From contig JALWZI010000115.1 in assembly GCA_027002755.1 (NCBI GenBank), positions 1 to 6,522 of the forward strand: a DNA stretch of 6,522 nt, written 5' to 3'. Below, in pieces: positions 1-6,246 of this stretch. Position numbers and translations under genes: made by a program. The notes below the pieces were generated by a model, which saw only the letters and a program-made list of their open reading frames with translations, was not told where the DNA came from and did no database searches. The stretch's first letter is position 1; each line of letters begins with the position of its first letter. The DNA is from Campylobacteraceae bacterium (GTDB lineage Bacteria; Campylobacterota; Campylobacteria; Campylobacterales; Sulfurovaceae).

Positions 1-458
1 AAGGCGAAGGTGAGGATCGGAATATCGATATCGATATCGAAAGGTTTGACCAGCGGCTGCATCACCCCTTTGGGGAGGTGATCCATGTTCTGCATCACTT
101 TGTCGTAGAGCTTGAGGTTGGCGTCTTCCCGGCGTTCCCCGATCTTGTAGACCACGTTGACGATCCCCACGTTGTGCATGGCGATCCCGTAGATATGATC
201 CACCCCTTTGATCTCCCGGATCTTGCGCTCCAGAGGATTGACGATGACGTTCTCTATCTCTTTGGGGGTGGCTCCGGGCATGGGGGCGATGACCGCTCCA
301 CCGGAGATGGCGATCTGAGGATCCTCCTCCCGCGGCATCACCTGCAGCGAGATAAAGCCCAACAGCAGCAAAGAGATCCCCAGCACCAACGTCAGGGGAT
401 TCTTCAAAAAACCCAGGGCCAGTTTTCCGGCGACATCCTTCGGTTGGTAGTTGATCAT
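1..458 (-). CDS. RND efflux pump, inner-membrane permease, N-terminal 152 residues (3' end outside window)
   Basis: N-terminus of a proton-driven RND transporter, the inner-membrane motor of the efflux complex; full-length members exceed 1000 residues. Translation is open from ATG at 458 to the left edge. Visible: a short cytoplasmic N-terminus, transmembrane helix 1 at about 20-40 (NPLTLVLGISLLLLGFISL), the post-TM1 signature MPREEDPQI (41-49), then the start of the porter domain PN1 with PMPGATPKEIENVIVNPLE (59-77), IKGVDHIYGIAMHNVGIVNVVYKIGE (83-108) and LPKGVMQPLVKP (128-139). The acidic motif typical of heavy-metal (CusA/CzcA) members after TM1 is absent and the region looks more like the hydrophobe/amphiphile exporters; that assignment is inference from 152 residues. 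The start is supported by AGAGGA (468-473), 9 bases upstream, and by the 4-base ATGA overlap (455-458) with the adaptor gene, which suggests translational coupling. Confidence 0.93.
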   Translation of the reverse strand, partial: MINYQPKDVAGKLALGFLKNPLTLVLGISLLLLGFISLQVMPREEDPQIAISGGAVIAPMPGATPKEIENVIVNPLERKIREIKGVDHIYGIAMHNVGIVNVVYKIGERREDANLKLYDKVMQNMDHLPKGVMQPLVKPFDIDIDIPILTFA

Positions 459-1264
459 TGCTTTTTATCCTCTTCGGGGATGTAGACTTTGGCATACATA
501 CCGGGGAAGACGAAGGCATCTTTCTTGTCGAAATCGATCTTGACCTTGAACTTGTGGGTCATGGGATTTGAAGCGGGGATGATGGCACTCACCTTGCCCT
601 CGGTTTTAAGACCAATGGAGGGGATCTCCACTTTGACCTTCTTGCCGATTCTGACATGGACCAGGTTGCTTTCGCTGATCTCCACCAGGACCTTCAGATG
701 CTTGAGGTCGGTAATCACCAGGGCCGGCATGCCGGGGATCTGCATATCGCCCTCGTTGAGTTTCTTGGCGACGACGACACCGTCGTTGGGAGCTTTGATC
801 GTCAGATATTTGTACTGGTTGAGCACCGCCTCTTTCTGGGCTTCCGCCTGCTCCACCTGCTTCTTGGCGATCTCCACCATATCCCGCATATTCTTGGCGG
901 CCAGTTCCAGCTGTTCCAGCTCGAACTTGGAGACCATGTCCTTTTCGAAGAGCCGTTTGTTTCGTGCAAGGTTGAGCAGGACATTGTTGAGCTGATTCTG
1001 GTTCATCTGCAGGGCCAGACGGGCCTGGGAGATCGCCAGGTCCACCTGTTTGACCGCCGCTTCGATCTCTTTGGAGTCGATCTCGTAGAGGATCTGGCCC
1101 TTTTTGACCATGTCTCCCTCACTGACACGCATATTTTTGATAAACCCCATAAAACGGCTGGTGATCATCTTCTGATTGTCCGAAATCACGGTGCCGCTCA
1201 GCTCAAGAACGCCTGAGAAGACTGCACCGGTGGCCAGCAGGGCCATCAAGAGGATTTTTTTCAT
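455..1264 (-). CDS. RND efflux periplasmic adaptor (membrane fusion protein), short form
   Basis: Predicted periplasmic adaptor joining the inner-membrane pump to the TolC-like channel. In 269 residues: signal peptide about 1-17 (MKKILLMALLATGAVFS) with no lipobox cysteine, so probably soluble periplasmic. First half of the biotinyl/lipoyl-like domain at about 30-65 (RVSEGDMVKKGQILYEID). A long alpha-helical hairpin of about 66-150, broken near 105-112 (LFEKDMVSKFELEQ), a loop of the type that contacts the channel. Second lipoyl half at about 153-185 (LTIKAPNDGVVVAKKLNEGDMQIPGMPALVITD). Beta-barrel from about 186 to 262 (LKVLVEISESNL ... FPGMYAKVYIP). The protein ends there, so little or none of the C-terminal membrane-proximal domain of AcrA-like adaptors (about 370-400 residues) is present. 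The start follows GGGAGG (1271-1276) by 6 bases, an SD lying inside the last codons of the channel gene. It overlaps both neighbours by 4 bases. Confidence 0.93.
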   Translation of the reverse strand: MKKILLMALLATGAVFSGVLELSGTVISDNQKMITSRFMGFIKNMRVSEGDMVKKGQILYEIDSKEIEAAVKQVDLAISQARLALQMNQNQLNNVLLNLARNKRLFEKDMVSKFELEQLELAAKNMRDMVEIAKKQVEQAEAQKEAVLNQYKYLTIKAPNDGVVVAKKLNEGDMQIPGMPALVITDLKHLKVLVEISESNLVHVRIGKKVKVEIPSIGLKTEGKVSAIIPASNPMTHKFKVKIDFDKKDAFVFPGMYAKVYIPEEDKKQ

Positions 1265-2682
1265 AAACGACCTCCCATGTCGAGAATTTTTTCAAGTTCG
1301 AAGACTTTTTCACTGTGTTTGTTGGCAACCTGCAGATACTCCAGAAGCACCTGCAGTTCGATGGACTGCTTGATCAGGACATCGGTGATGGAGGCCAGTC
1401 CCTCTTTGTATTTGGCTTCGTAGGTCCGATAGACCTCACGGGCCAGGTTCAGCTGCTTCTGCTCACTCTGCAGATCGTACTCCAGGGAGCGGATCGCCGT
1501 CTGAAGCTTCTGAACTTTCAGCGCGATCCCCTTTCGGGCCAGTTCCACCTGCCGGGCCACCTTCATGTGCCGTACCCTGGCCTTTTCGAGCTTGGCTTTG
1601 TCGCTGCCGCCGTTGAAGATATTGAGCTTGACCTGCATTCCCACTGTATAGAAATCTTTTTGGGCAAAATCGTTCCATAGGGTATTGTCGGCACTTCCGT
1701 ACTCCGCAAAGGCCCCGACCGTGGGGAGGAAGTTGGCTTTCTCCGTCGCGATAGCGTGGCGGGCCACCTCCAGACCCATCTTGGCTTTCTGGATGTCGAG
1801 ACTCAGTCGCTCGATATCCCGTTTGTCGATCTTGGGGGCATGGATGACCAGATGGACCTTTCTGATAGAATCGACCTTCGTATCGAGAAGGAAAGAAAGG
1901 AACTGATAGGCCAGGTCACGATTGAGTCTGGCCTGATTGAGCATGCTGTCGACCTTGGCCAGGCGGGCTTCGATCTCCAGGACATCGGTCTTTTTGGTAT
2001 ACCCCTCTTTTTTCATCTCCAGAATGGTCCGCTTGAGTTTGAGCATGTTACGGCGAATCCGGTTGAGGTTGTAGACGTAGCGCTCCACCAGAGTGATATT
2101 GTAAAAGGCCTTTTTGACCTGAAAGATCTTTTCATCCCTCAGCTTACGGGTATCGAGCTTGCTCATCTCGTAGAGTTTGCGGGTGATCTCTTTGTATTCG
2201 GTGAGTTTACCACCGGTGTAGAGGGGGACCTCATAAGTGAATTTTGTCAGGAAATGATTCCGTGATCCAGGATAGTTGAGATCATCCGGAGCTACATCCA
2301 GCATACGATTCTGCATTGCCGGATTTCCGAGTGTCGCCCCAAGTTGATTGTAGGGAACCTGGCTGGTCAGACCACTGATTCCGCCGAGAAAATCTTTAAA
2401 ACCGAAATCCCTGAATGTCGCCTCACGACTTTGCAGTTTGAACCCGAAGACATTCCCTGCATCATTTGAACGCAGTGCCTGGAGGGTGATGGTGGCGGAA
2501 CCCCAGTTTTTTCCCTCCACCGCCAGTTCATCGTACTTTTTCATCGTTTCATCGAACTGGGCGACTTTGATCTCGAGATTCTTTTTGTCGAGAATGTTCA
2601 AAGCCCTGTCGAGTGTCAGGTTTTTGAGTCCGGCGAAGAGAGGCAGGACTCCGATCAGCGATAGTGAGAGGATTCGCCACAT
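1261..2682 (-). CDS. TolC-family outer-membrane efflux protein
   Basis: Predicted outer-membrane channel of a tripartite RND efflux system: a trimeric beta-barrel with a long periplasmic alpha-helical tunnel. The 473 residues start with a signal peptide (MWRILSLSLIGVLPLFAG, cleavage probably near 18). There is no cysteine, so it is not a CusC/OprM-type lipoprotein. The internal duplication of the OEP family is visible: repeat 1 with LTLDRALNILDKKNLEIKVAQF (22-43) and the strand-turn FTYEVPLYTGGKL (148-160); repeat 2 with LPTVGAFAEYGS (319-330) and VKLNIFNGGSDKAKLEKAR (351-369). Long coiled coils follow each (about 160-265 and 360-468). An insertion rich in Gly/Asn/Phe lies between helix 1 and the first VPLYTGG (about 70-145), longer than in E. 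coli TolC. The start is set by AGGAG (2689-2693), 6 bases from ATG. The stop overlaps the start of the adaptor gene (ATGA, 1261-1264), so it leads an operon. Substrate unknown. Confidence 0.92.
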   Translation of the reverse strand: MWRILSLSLIGVLPLFAGLKNLTLDRALNILDKKNLEIKVAQFDETMKKYDELAVEGKNWGSATITLQALRSNDAGNVFGFKLQSREATFRDFGFKDFLGGISGLTSQVPYNQLGATLGNPAMQNRMLDVAPDDLNYPGSRNHFLTKFTYEVPLYTGGKLTEYKEITRKLYEMSKLDTRKLRDEKIFQVKKAFYNITLVERYVYNLNRIRRNMLKLKRTILEMKKEGYTKKTDVLEIEARLAKVDSMLNQARLNRDLAYQFLSFLLDTKVDSIRKVHLVIHAPKIDKRDIERLSLDIQKAKMGLEVARHAIATEKANFLPTVGAFAEYGSADNTLWNDFAQKDFYTVGMQVKLNIFNGGSDKAKLEKARVRHMKVARQVELARKGIALKVQKLQTAIRSLEYDLQSEQKQLNLAREVYRTYEAKYKEGLASITDVLIKQSIELQVLLEYLQVANKHSEKVFELEKILDMGGRL

Positions 2683-2716
2683 GATATGCTCCTGTCGTTA
2701 CGGTGCGATTTTGTGC

Positions 2717-2745
2717 ATTATAGCAAAAAATATGAAGAAGTGAAT
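2717..2745 (-). promoter_or_regulatory. Candidate sigma-70 promoter P2 for the efflux operon
   Basis: On the minus strand a perfect TATAAT (2717-2722) is preceded by TGC, giving an extended -10 (TTGCTATAAT). It sits in AT-rich DNA with a T-run just upstream, a pattern common in Campylobacterota promoters. A weak -35, TTCACT (2739-2744), matches TTGACA at 4 of 6 with a 16-base spacer. The predicted start would lie near 2710, about 27 bases before the channel gene ATG. Sequence evidence only. Confidence 0.6.
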
Positions 2746-2756
2746 AATTGAATAAT
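2741..2756. repeat. Perfect tandem duplication of TGAATAAT
   Basis: Two contiguous identical 8-base units lie in the gap before the efflux operon. Related TGAATA units recur at 2768 and 2774. The repeat overlaps or touches the weak -35 of the downstream candidate promoter. Confidence 0.8.
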
Positions 2757-2783
2757 AAATAGTTAACTGAATATGAATATTCC
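2741..2783. promoter_or_regulatory. Candidate operator region with TGAATA repeats and palindromes between the two promoters
   Basis: Between P1 and P2 the + strand reads TGAATAAT twice in tandem (2741-2756), then the perfect 8-bp palindrome AGTTAACT (2761-2768), then TGAATA twice (2768-2779), the last copy running into the palindrome GAATATTC (2775-2782). The palindrome centres are 14 bp apart. GAATATTC sits at the expected start point of P1, and the tandem TGAATAAT abuts the -35 region of P2, so a bound repressor could block both. No regulator gene is present in the window. AT-rich DNA makes such motifs by chance more often, so confidence is low. Confidence 0.35.
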
Positions 2784-2787
2784 GCGA

Positions 2788-2816
2788 ATTATAGCAAGCT
2801 ACGCTTATGCAAGTCT
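2788..2816 (-). promoter_or_regulatory. Candidate sigma-70 promoter P1 (upstream copy) for the efflux operon
   Basis: A second TATAAT (2788-2793) with the same extended -10, TTGCTATAAT (2788-2797), lies 71 bp upstream of the first. No convincing -35 is seen (AGACTT at 17 bases spacing). Transcription would begin near 2781, giving a leader of about 98 bases that runs through the TGAATA repeats and then the P2 element. It may instead be a decoy or a partial duplication of P2. Function is inferred. Confidence 0.5.
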
Positions 2817-2855
2817 TTAATAGAAATGATCGATCGATGAAAAGTGGAAGGTGGA

Positions 2856-2874
2856 GACCGTAACCAAAACGGTC
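2856..2874 (-). terminator. Weak hairpin at the serA stop; doubtful terminator
   Basis: The + strand GACCGT (2856-2861) and ACGGTC (2869-2874) form a 6-bp stem with a 7-base loop, one arm overlapping the serA stop codon. No clear U-run follows on the minus-strand transcript (the sequence continues CTCCACCTTCC), so this is not a standard intrinsic terminator. It could be a weak terminator or 3' stabilising hairpin, or chance. If it does not stop transcription, readthrough from rpsA-serA could reach the efflux operon. Confidence 0.25.
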
Positions 2875-4465
2875 AGAGGGAGACCGTCTTGACGCTGATG
2901 CAGGCGGGAAGCGCAGCCAGTTCGTCGATGATCTTCCTGCTGATCTCTCCGTCGACACGGACGACGGCGAGCGCCTGTCCCCTGTTGTCACGTCCGAGGC
3001 GGAAATCGGCGATGTTGATCCCCTGACTCGCGATGATCCGTCCCACATCCCCAATGACTCCGGGTTCGTCGTTGTTCTTGAAGAGGATCATCCGACCTTT
3101 GGGCTCCAGATCCAGTGTATACCCGTCGATGTCGACGATCCGCTGCAGGTTCTCTTCAAAGACGGTACCGCTGATGCGGAACACCTGACCGTTCTGGGTC
3201 GTCAGCTTCACGGTGACCAGGTTTTTGAACCCTTTGGCATCGGGGATCGTCTCTTTGAGGATCTCGATCCCCCGCTCTTTGGCCACATACTCGGCATTGA
3301 CATAATTGATACTGTCCGCCAGAGATTCACTCATGACCCCTACGGTGGCGAAGGTCGCCAGCGAGTCGATATATTCGGAGACCGGCCCTTCGGCGATTAC
3401 TTTGATCGATTTGGCACCGCTTTTGGGCACCTGGGCACTCATATAACCGATCTTCTGGGTCAGTTCCAGGAAAGGCATAACGAAATCGGGGAGTTCGTTC
3501 TCCCGGATAGGAAGGTTCAGCGCATTGGGATAGGCGATCCCCTTCGCAGCGGCGATGGCGTTCTCGGCAGCCTGGACGGCGATGTTGCGCTGAGACTCCC
3601 GGGTATTGGCTCCCAGGTGAGGGGTCACCGTCACGTTGTTCAGATCCAGGAGCGGATTGTCGATCGCCGGCTCTTTGTCGAAGACATCGATACCTGCCAT
3701 GGCGATCTTGCCGCTCTTGAGCCCCTCGTAGAGCGCTGCTTCATCATAAAGACCGCCCCGGGCGCAGTTGATGAGGATCACCCCGTCCTTCATCCGGGCG
3801 ATCTCCTCCCGGCCGATCATACCGATGGTCTCTTCGGTTTTGGGCGTGTGGATCGTGATGATGTCACAGGCAAGGATATCCTCGAAATTCTCCGTATAGG
3901 TGATATCGAGATCGGTCGCTTTGCTGGGGTCGATATAGGGATCGTAGGTGATCACCTCCATCTCGAAGGCCTTGGCCCGCTTTCCGACCCGTGAACCGAT
4001 GTTCCCGAAACCGATGATCCCCAGCTTCTTGTCCTTGAGCTCGGTACCGTACCAGTCCTGGCGACGCCAGACTCGGTCGATCTTGAGGTTGTTGTGGGCA
4101 TAGGGAAACTGCCGGACACAGGCCAGCATATGGGCCATGGTCATCTCCACCGCAGCGATGGTGTTGGCGGTGGGGACGTTCATCACGACGATCCCCAGCT
4201 TGGAACAGCCGGGAATGTCCACATTGTCCACCCCTACACCGGCGCGGACAATGGCCCGCATCTTTTTCGCCTGTTTCAGAAACTTCTCGTCCACATCGGT
4301 GGAACTGCGGGTGATCGCGACATCGGCCAGAGGGATGAATTTTTCCAGAAGCTGATCTTTGGGCTCATCGGCGGCGTTGATGAGCTCTACCTCCGGATCG
4401 GAGGCGAGGATTTTGAGTCCGCTCTCATGAATATGATCACAGACTACGATGGTATATTTGGACAT
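2873..4465 (-). CDS. serA: D-3-phosphoglycerate dehydrogenase (long form with ASB and ACT domains)
   Basis: This cytosolic enzyme catalyses the NAD-dependent oxidation of 3-phosphoglycerate to 3-phosphohydroxypyruvate, the committed step of serine synthesis. At 530 residues it is the long form. Substrate-binding domain: about 1-100 and 290-315, with RSSTDVD (53-59) and RAGVGVDN (74-81). Rossmann NAD domain: about 100-290, with GFGNIG (152-157) and Asp175 in YDPY for the NAD ribose. Catalytic residues visible: Arg236 (NCARGG), Glu265 (DKEP) and His283 (PHLGANT). The intervening allosteric-substrate-binding domain spans about 318-455, and a C-terminal ACT domain about 458-530 (DEPGVIGDVGR, GINIADFRLGR). 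ACT domains of this family usually sense serine, so feedback inhibition is plausible but not shown. ATG is preceded by AGGAA at 8 bases. It follows rpsA closely with no promoter seen in the gap. HLGANT replaces the commoner HLGAST; the catalytic His is unaffected. Confidence 0.97.
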   Translation of the reverse strand: MSKYTIVVCDHIHESGLKILASDPEVELINAADEPKDQLLEKFIPLADVAITRSSTDVDEKFLKQAKKMRAIVRAGVGVDNVDIPGCSKLGIVVMNVPTANTIAAVEMTMAHMLACVRQFPYAHNNLKIDRVWRRQDWYGTELKDKKLGIIGFGNIGSRVGKRAKAFEMEVITYDPYIDPSKATDLDITYTENFEDILACDIITIHTPKTEETIGMIGREEIARMKDGVILINCARGGLYDEAALYEGLKSGKIAMAGIDVFDKEPAIDNPLLDLNNVTVTPHLGANTRESQRNIAVQAAENAIAAAKGIAYPNALNLPIRENELPDFVMPFLELTQKIGYMSAQVPKSGAKSIKVIAEGPVSEYIDSLATFATVGVMSESLADSINYVNAEYVAKERGIEILKETIPDAKGFKNLVTVKLTTQNGQVFRISGTVFEENLQRIVDIDGYTLDLEPKGRMILFKNNDEPGVIGDVGRIIASQGINIADFRLGRDNRGQALAVVRVDGEISRKIIDELAALPACISVKTVSL

Positions 4466-4483
4466 CGAATCGATTCCTGAGTT

Positions 4484-6151
4484 TTATTTTTTGAGCTGGT
4501 CTTTGATCAGGTCACCCAGCGTCATGCTGTCGTCCTGCTCCTGGTTGAGCTGGTCGAGAGCTTCACGCTCCTCCTGCCGCTCCAGGCGGCGGACGGAGAC
4601 GCGGATCCGATCGTTGCGGGGATCGATATGGGTGATAACCCCTTTGATCTCCTGACCGGGCTCGATCTCGTCGAATTTGAGAGGATGAAGATCCTCGGTA
4701 CGGATCAGCGCATCGACGTTGTCATCCAGGGCGATGAAGACGCCGAAATCTTTTTTGTCCTTGACGGTTCCGGTGACGATATCTCCGACCTTGTGGGTAT
4801 CGGCGAAGGCTTCGGCGGGAGATTTCTCCAGCGCTTTGCGGCTCAGAGAGATCTTGCCGGCATCGGTGTCGATCTTGATGATCTTGACCTCGACTTCGTC
4901 TCCCACCTTGAAGAGATCCTTGGCCCGTTTGCTCTTGTCCCAGGAGGCCTCCTGATTGTGCAGAAGCCCCTCGACATTGTCGATCTTCACGAAGGCACCG
5001 AAATCGGTCAGCGAGGAAACGGTCCCGGTCACGATATCGCCGACCCGATGCTTGCGGGCGAACTCCTCCATGGGCTTAGGAAGCAGATTTTTGAGGCTGA
5101 CGCGGAGACGACGCTTCTCCTTGTCGATCTCGATCACCTCGACATTGATCTCTTCGCCGACGGTCAGATAGTCTTTGGGGTGTTTGACGTTTTTGTCCCA
5201 GGAGATCTCGGAGACATGAAGGAATGCCTCCAGGTCCTCACCCAGGTCTACGAAGACACCGTAGGGCTCGATGTTGCTGACGGTCGCGGTGACGGCGTCA
5301 CCCACACCGAGGATCTCATCGATGTTCTCCCAGGGATCGGGATTGGCCTCTTTGACGGAGAGGGAGAGATGACGCTTCTTCTTGTCGTAATCGAGTGCAA
5401 CGACATTGACCTCATCCCCTTCCTGGAAATATTTGGAGGGGTTGACAGGTCCCTTGTGGGAGATCTGGGAGTAGTGGACCAGACCATCCATCCCGCCTAC
5501 ATCCACGAACATTCCGTAGCTGGTGATCTTCTTGACGGTTCCGACCACGGGCTCTTTGCTCTCCAGGAGCTTTTCGACGATCTCCTGAACCCGAGCTTTG
5601 TCCCGCTCGATCAGCTCTTTGCGGGAGATGACGACGGAGCCTTTGTCCTTGTCGACTTTGACGATGACACCCTTGACCTTTTTGCCAATGGCATCGGTCT
5701 TGGAGCTGAGGTAGGAGAGGGTCCTCGGCATGAAGAACTCCAGCCCGTCCGCTTCGACCACATAGCCGCCTTTGTTCTTTTTGGTGACGACACCCTCGAC
5801 AATGTACTCCTGCTCCTCATCGTACTCTTCGATGAACTCGTTCATCGCCTGACGCTTTTTGGCCAGATCATAGGAGACCATGGGCCGCTCGCCCCGACTG
5901 CCGGTGATAACTACGGGAAGAGTGTCCCCCTCTTTGAAAAGCAGATTCCCCTCTTCGTCCCGCAGCTGATCCAGGCTGATAAAGGCTTCGTTCTTCCGGC
6001 CGATATCTACGATCGCCTGGTTCTCTTCTTCGTTGATCTTGACGATGGTCCCCTCTGTCAGGTCCCCGCTGCTGCGGTCTTCCTTTTTGAAAGACTCCTC
6101 CAGCATCGCTTCAAAATCAACGTCCTCGATTTCGATGTCTTCGAACTTCAT
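4484..6151 (-). CDS. rpsA: 30S ribosomal protein S1
   Basis: Ribosomal protein S1 binds mRNA upstream of start codons on the 30S subunit and helps recruit and unfold messages. The 555-residue product matches the six-domain S1 of E. coli (557) in length. Six S1/OB-fold repeats can be placed at about residues 31-95, 115-178, 200-266, 285-352, 370-437 and 455-520. Repeats 3-6 carry clear signatures such as YGMFVDVGGMDGLVH (212-226), YGVFVDLGEDLEAFLH and DFGAFV. Repeats 5 and 6 share an identical GDIVTGTV. Repeats 1 and 2 are the divergent pair that docks on the ribosome. The N-terminus is very acidic (MKFEDIEIEDVDFEAMLEE). The ATG is preceded by AAGGA (6159-6163) at 7 bases, and a TATAAT box lies at 6187-6192. 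serA starts 17 bases after the stop codon, so the two are likely co-transcribed. The helix-poor, basic-acidic C-terminal tail after 520 is ordinary for the family. Confidence 0.98.
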   Translation of the reverse strand: MKFEDIEIEDVDFEAMLEESFKKEDRSSGDLTEGTIVKINEEENQAIVDIGRKNEAFISLDQLRDEEGNLLFKEGDTLPVVITGSRGERPMVSYDLAKKRQAMNEFIEEYDEEQEYIVEGVVTKKNKGGYVVEADGLEFFMPRTLSYLSSKTDAIGKKVKGVIVKVDKDKGSVVISRKELIERDKARVQEIVEKLLESKEPVVGTVKKITSYGMFVDVGGMDGLVHYSQISHKGPVNPSKYFQEGDEVNVVALDYDKKKRHLSLSVKEANPDPWENIDEILGVGDAVTATVSNIEPYGVFVDLGEDLEAFLHVSEISWDKNVKHPKDYLTVGEEINVEVIEIDKEKRRLRVSLKNLLPKPMEEFARKHRVGDIVTGTVSSLTDFGAFVKIDNVEGLLHNQEASWDKSKRAKDLFKVGDEVEVKIIKIDTDAGKISLSRKALEKSPAEAFADTHKVGDIVTGTVKDKKDFGVFIALDDNVDALIRTEDLHPLKFDEIEPGQEIKGVITHIDPRNDRIRVSVRRLERQEEREALDQLNQEQDDSMTLGDLIKDQLKK

Positions 6152-6186
6152 ATACCTATCCTTACTTTACTCTGAGTTTGGCGCTA

Positions 6187-6192
6187 ATTATA
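6187..6192 (-). promoter_or_regulatory. Candidate -10 box of the rpsA promoter
   Basis: The 95-bp gap between ispH and rpsA contains a perfect TATAAT on the minus strand with AT-rich sequence upstream (TTTAAACAAAATAGAG). There is no good -35 (ATCAAG at 17 bases) and no TGn extension. The start point would be near 6180, giving a leader of about 28 bases to the rpsA ATG. An rpsA promoter of its own is expected for a highly expressed ribosomal protein. Confidence 0.55.
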
Positions 6193-6246
6193 CTCTATTT
6201 TGTTTAAAGCTTGATAGGTAGGTAGCTATGGAAGAGGAAGGCGGCC

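Noticed and set aside
78..485. 135-codon open + strand frame at the left end
   Set aside because: The minus strand here translates without interruption into the RND pump N-terminus with clear family motifs; the + strand product is His/Asp-rich shadow sequence.
656..1216. Open + strand frames (186 and 168 codons) antisense to the adaptor gene
   Set aside because: Composition mirrors the opposite-strand codons, and the adaptor on the minus strand has a signal peptide, full domain order and SD.
2829..2838. ATCGATCGAT palindrome downstream of serA, considered as a regulator or methylation site cluster
   Set aside because: It is a single short self-complementary run with no partner sites nearby and is common by chance.
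2698..3054. 118-codon minus-strand frame across the end of serA and the gap, a possible small gene
   Set aside because: It begins inside serA out of frame and its C-terminal part is AT-rich intergenic DNA translated as I/F/Y/S. It would run through both candidate promoters.
4859..5060. Similar sequence in rpsA around GDIVTGTV, considered as a DNA repeat
   Set aside because: It is the expected similarity between S1 domains 5 and 6 at 85-residue spacing, not a nucleotide repeat element.
4628..6175. A 515-codon open frame on the + strand antisense to rpsA
   Set aside because: It lies wholly opposite a certain S1 gene. Its product is a low-complexity run of D, L, G, V, F and I expected from reading the complement of GC-biased codons, with no recognisable domain or SD.
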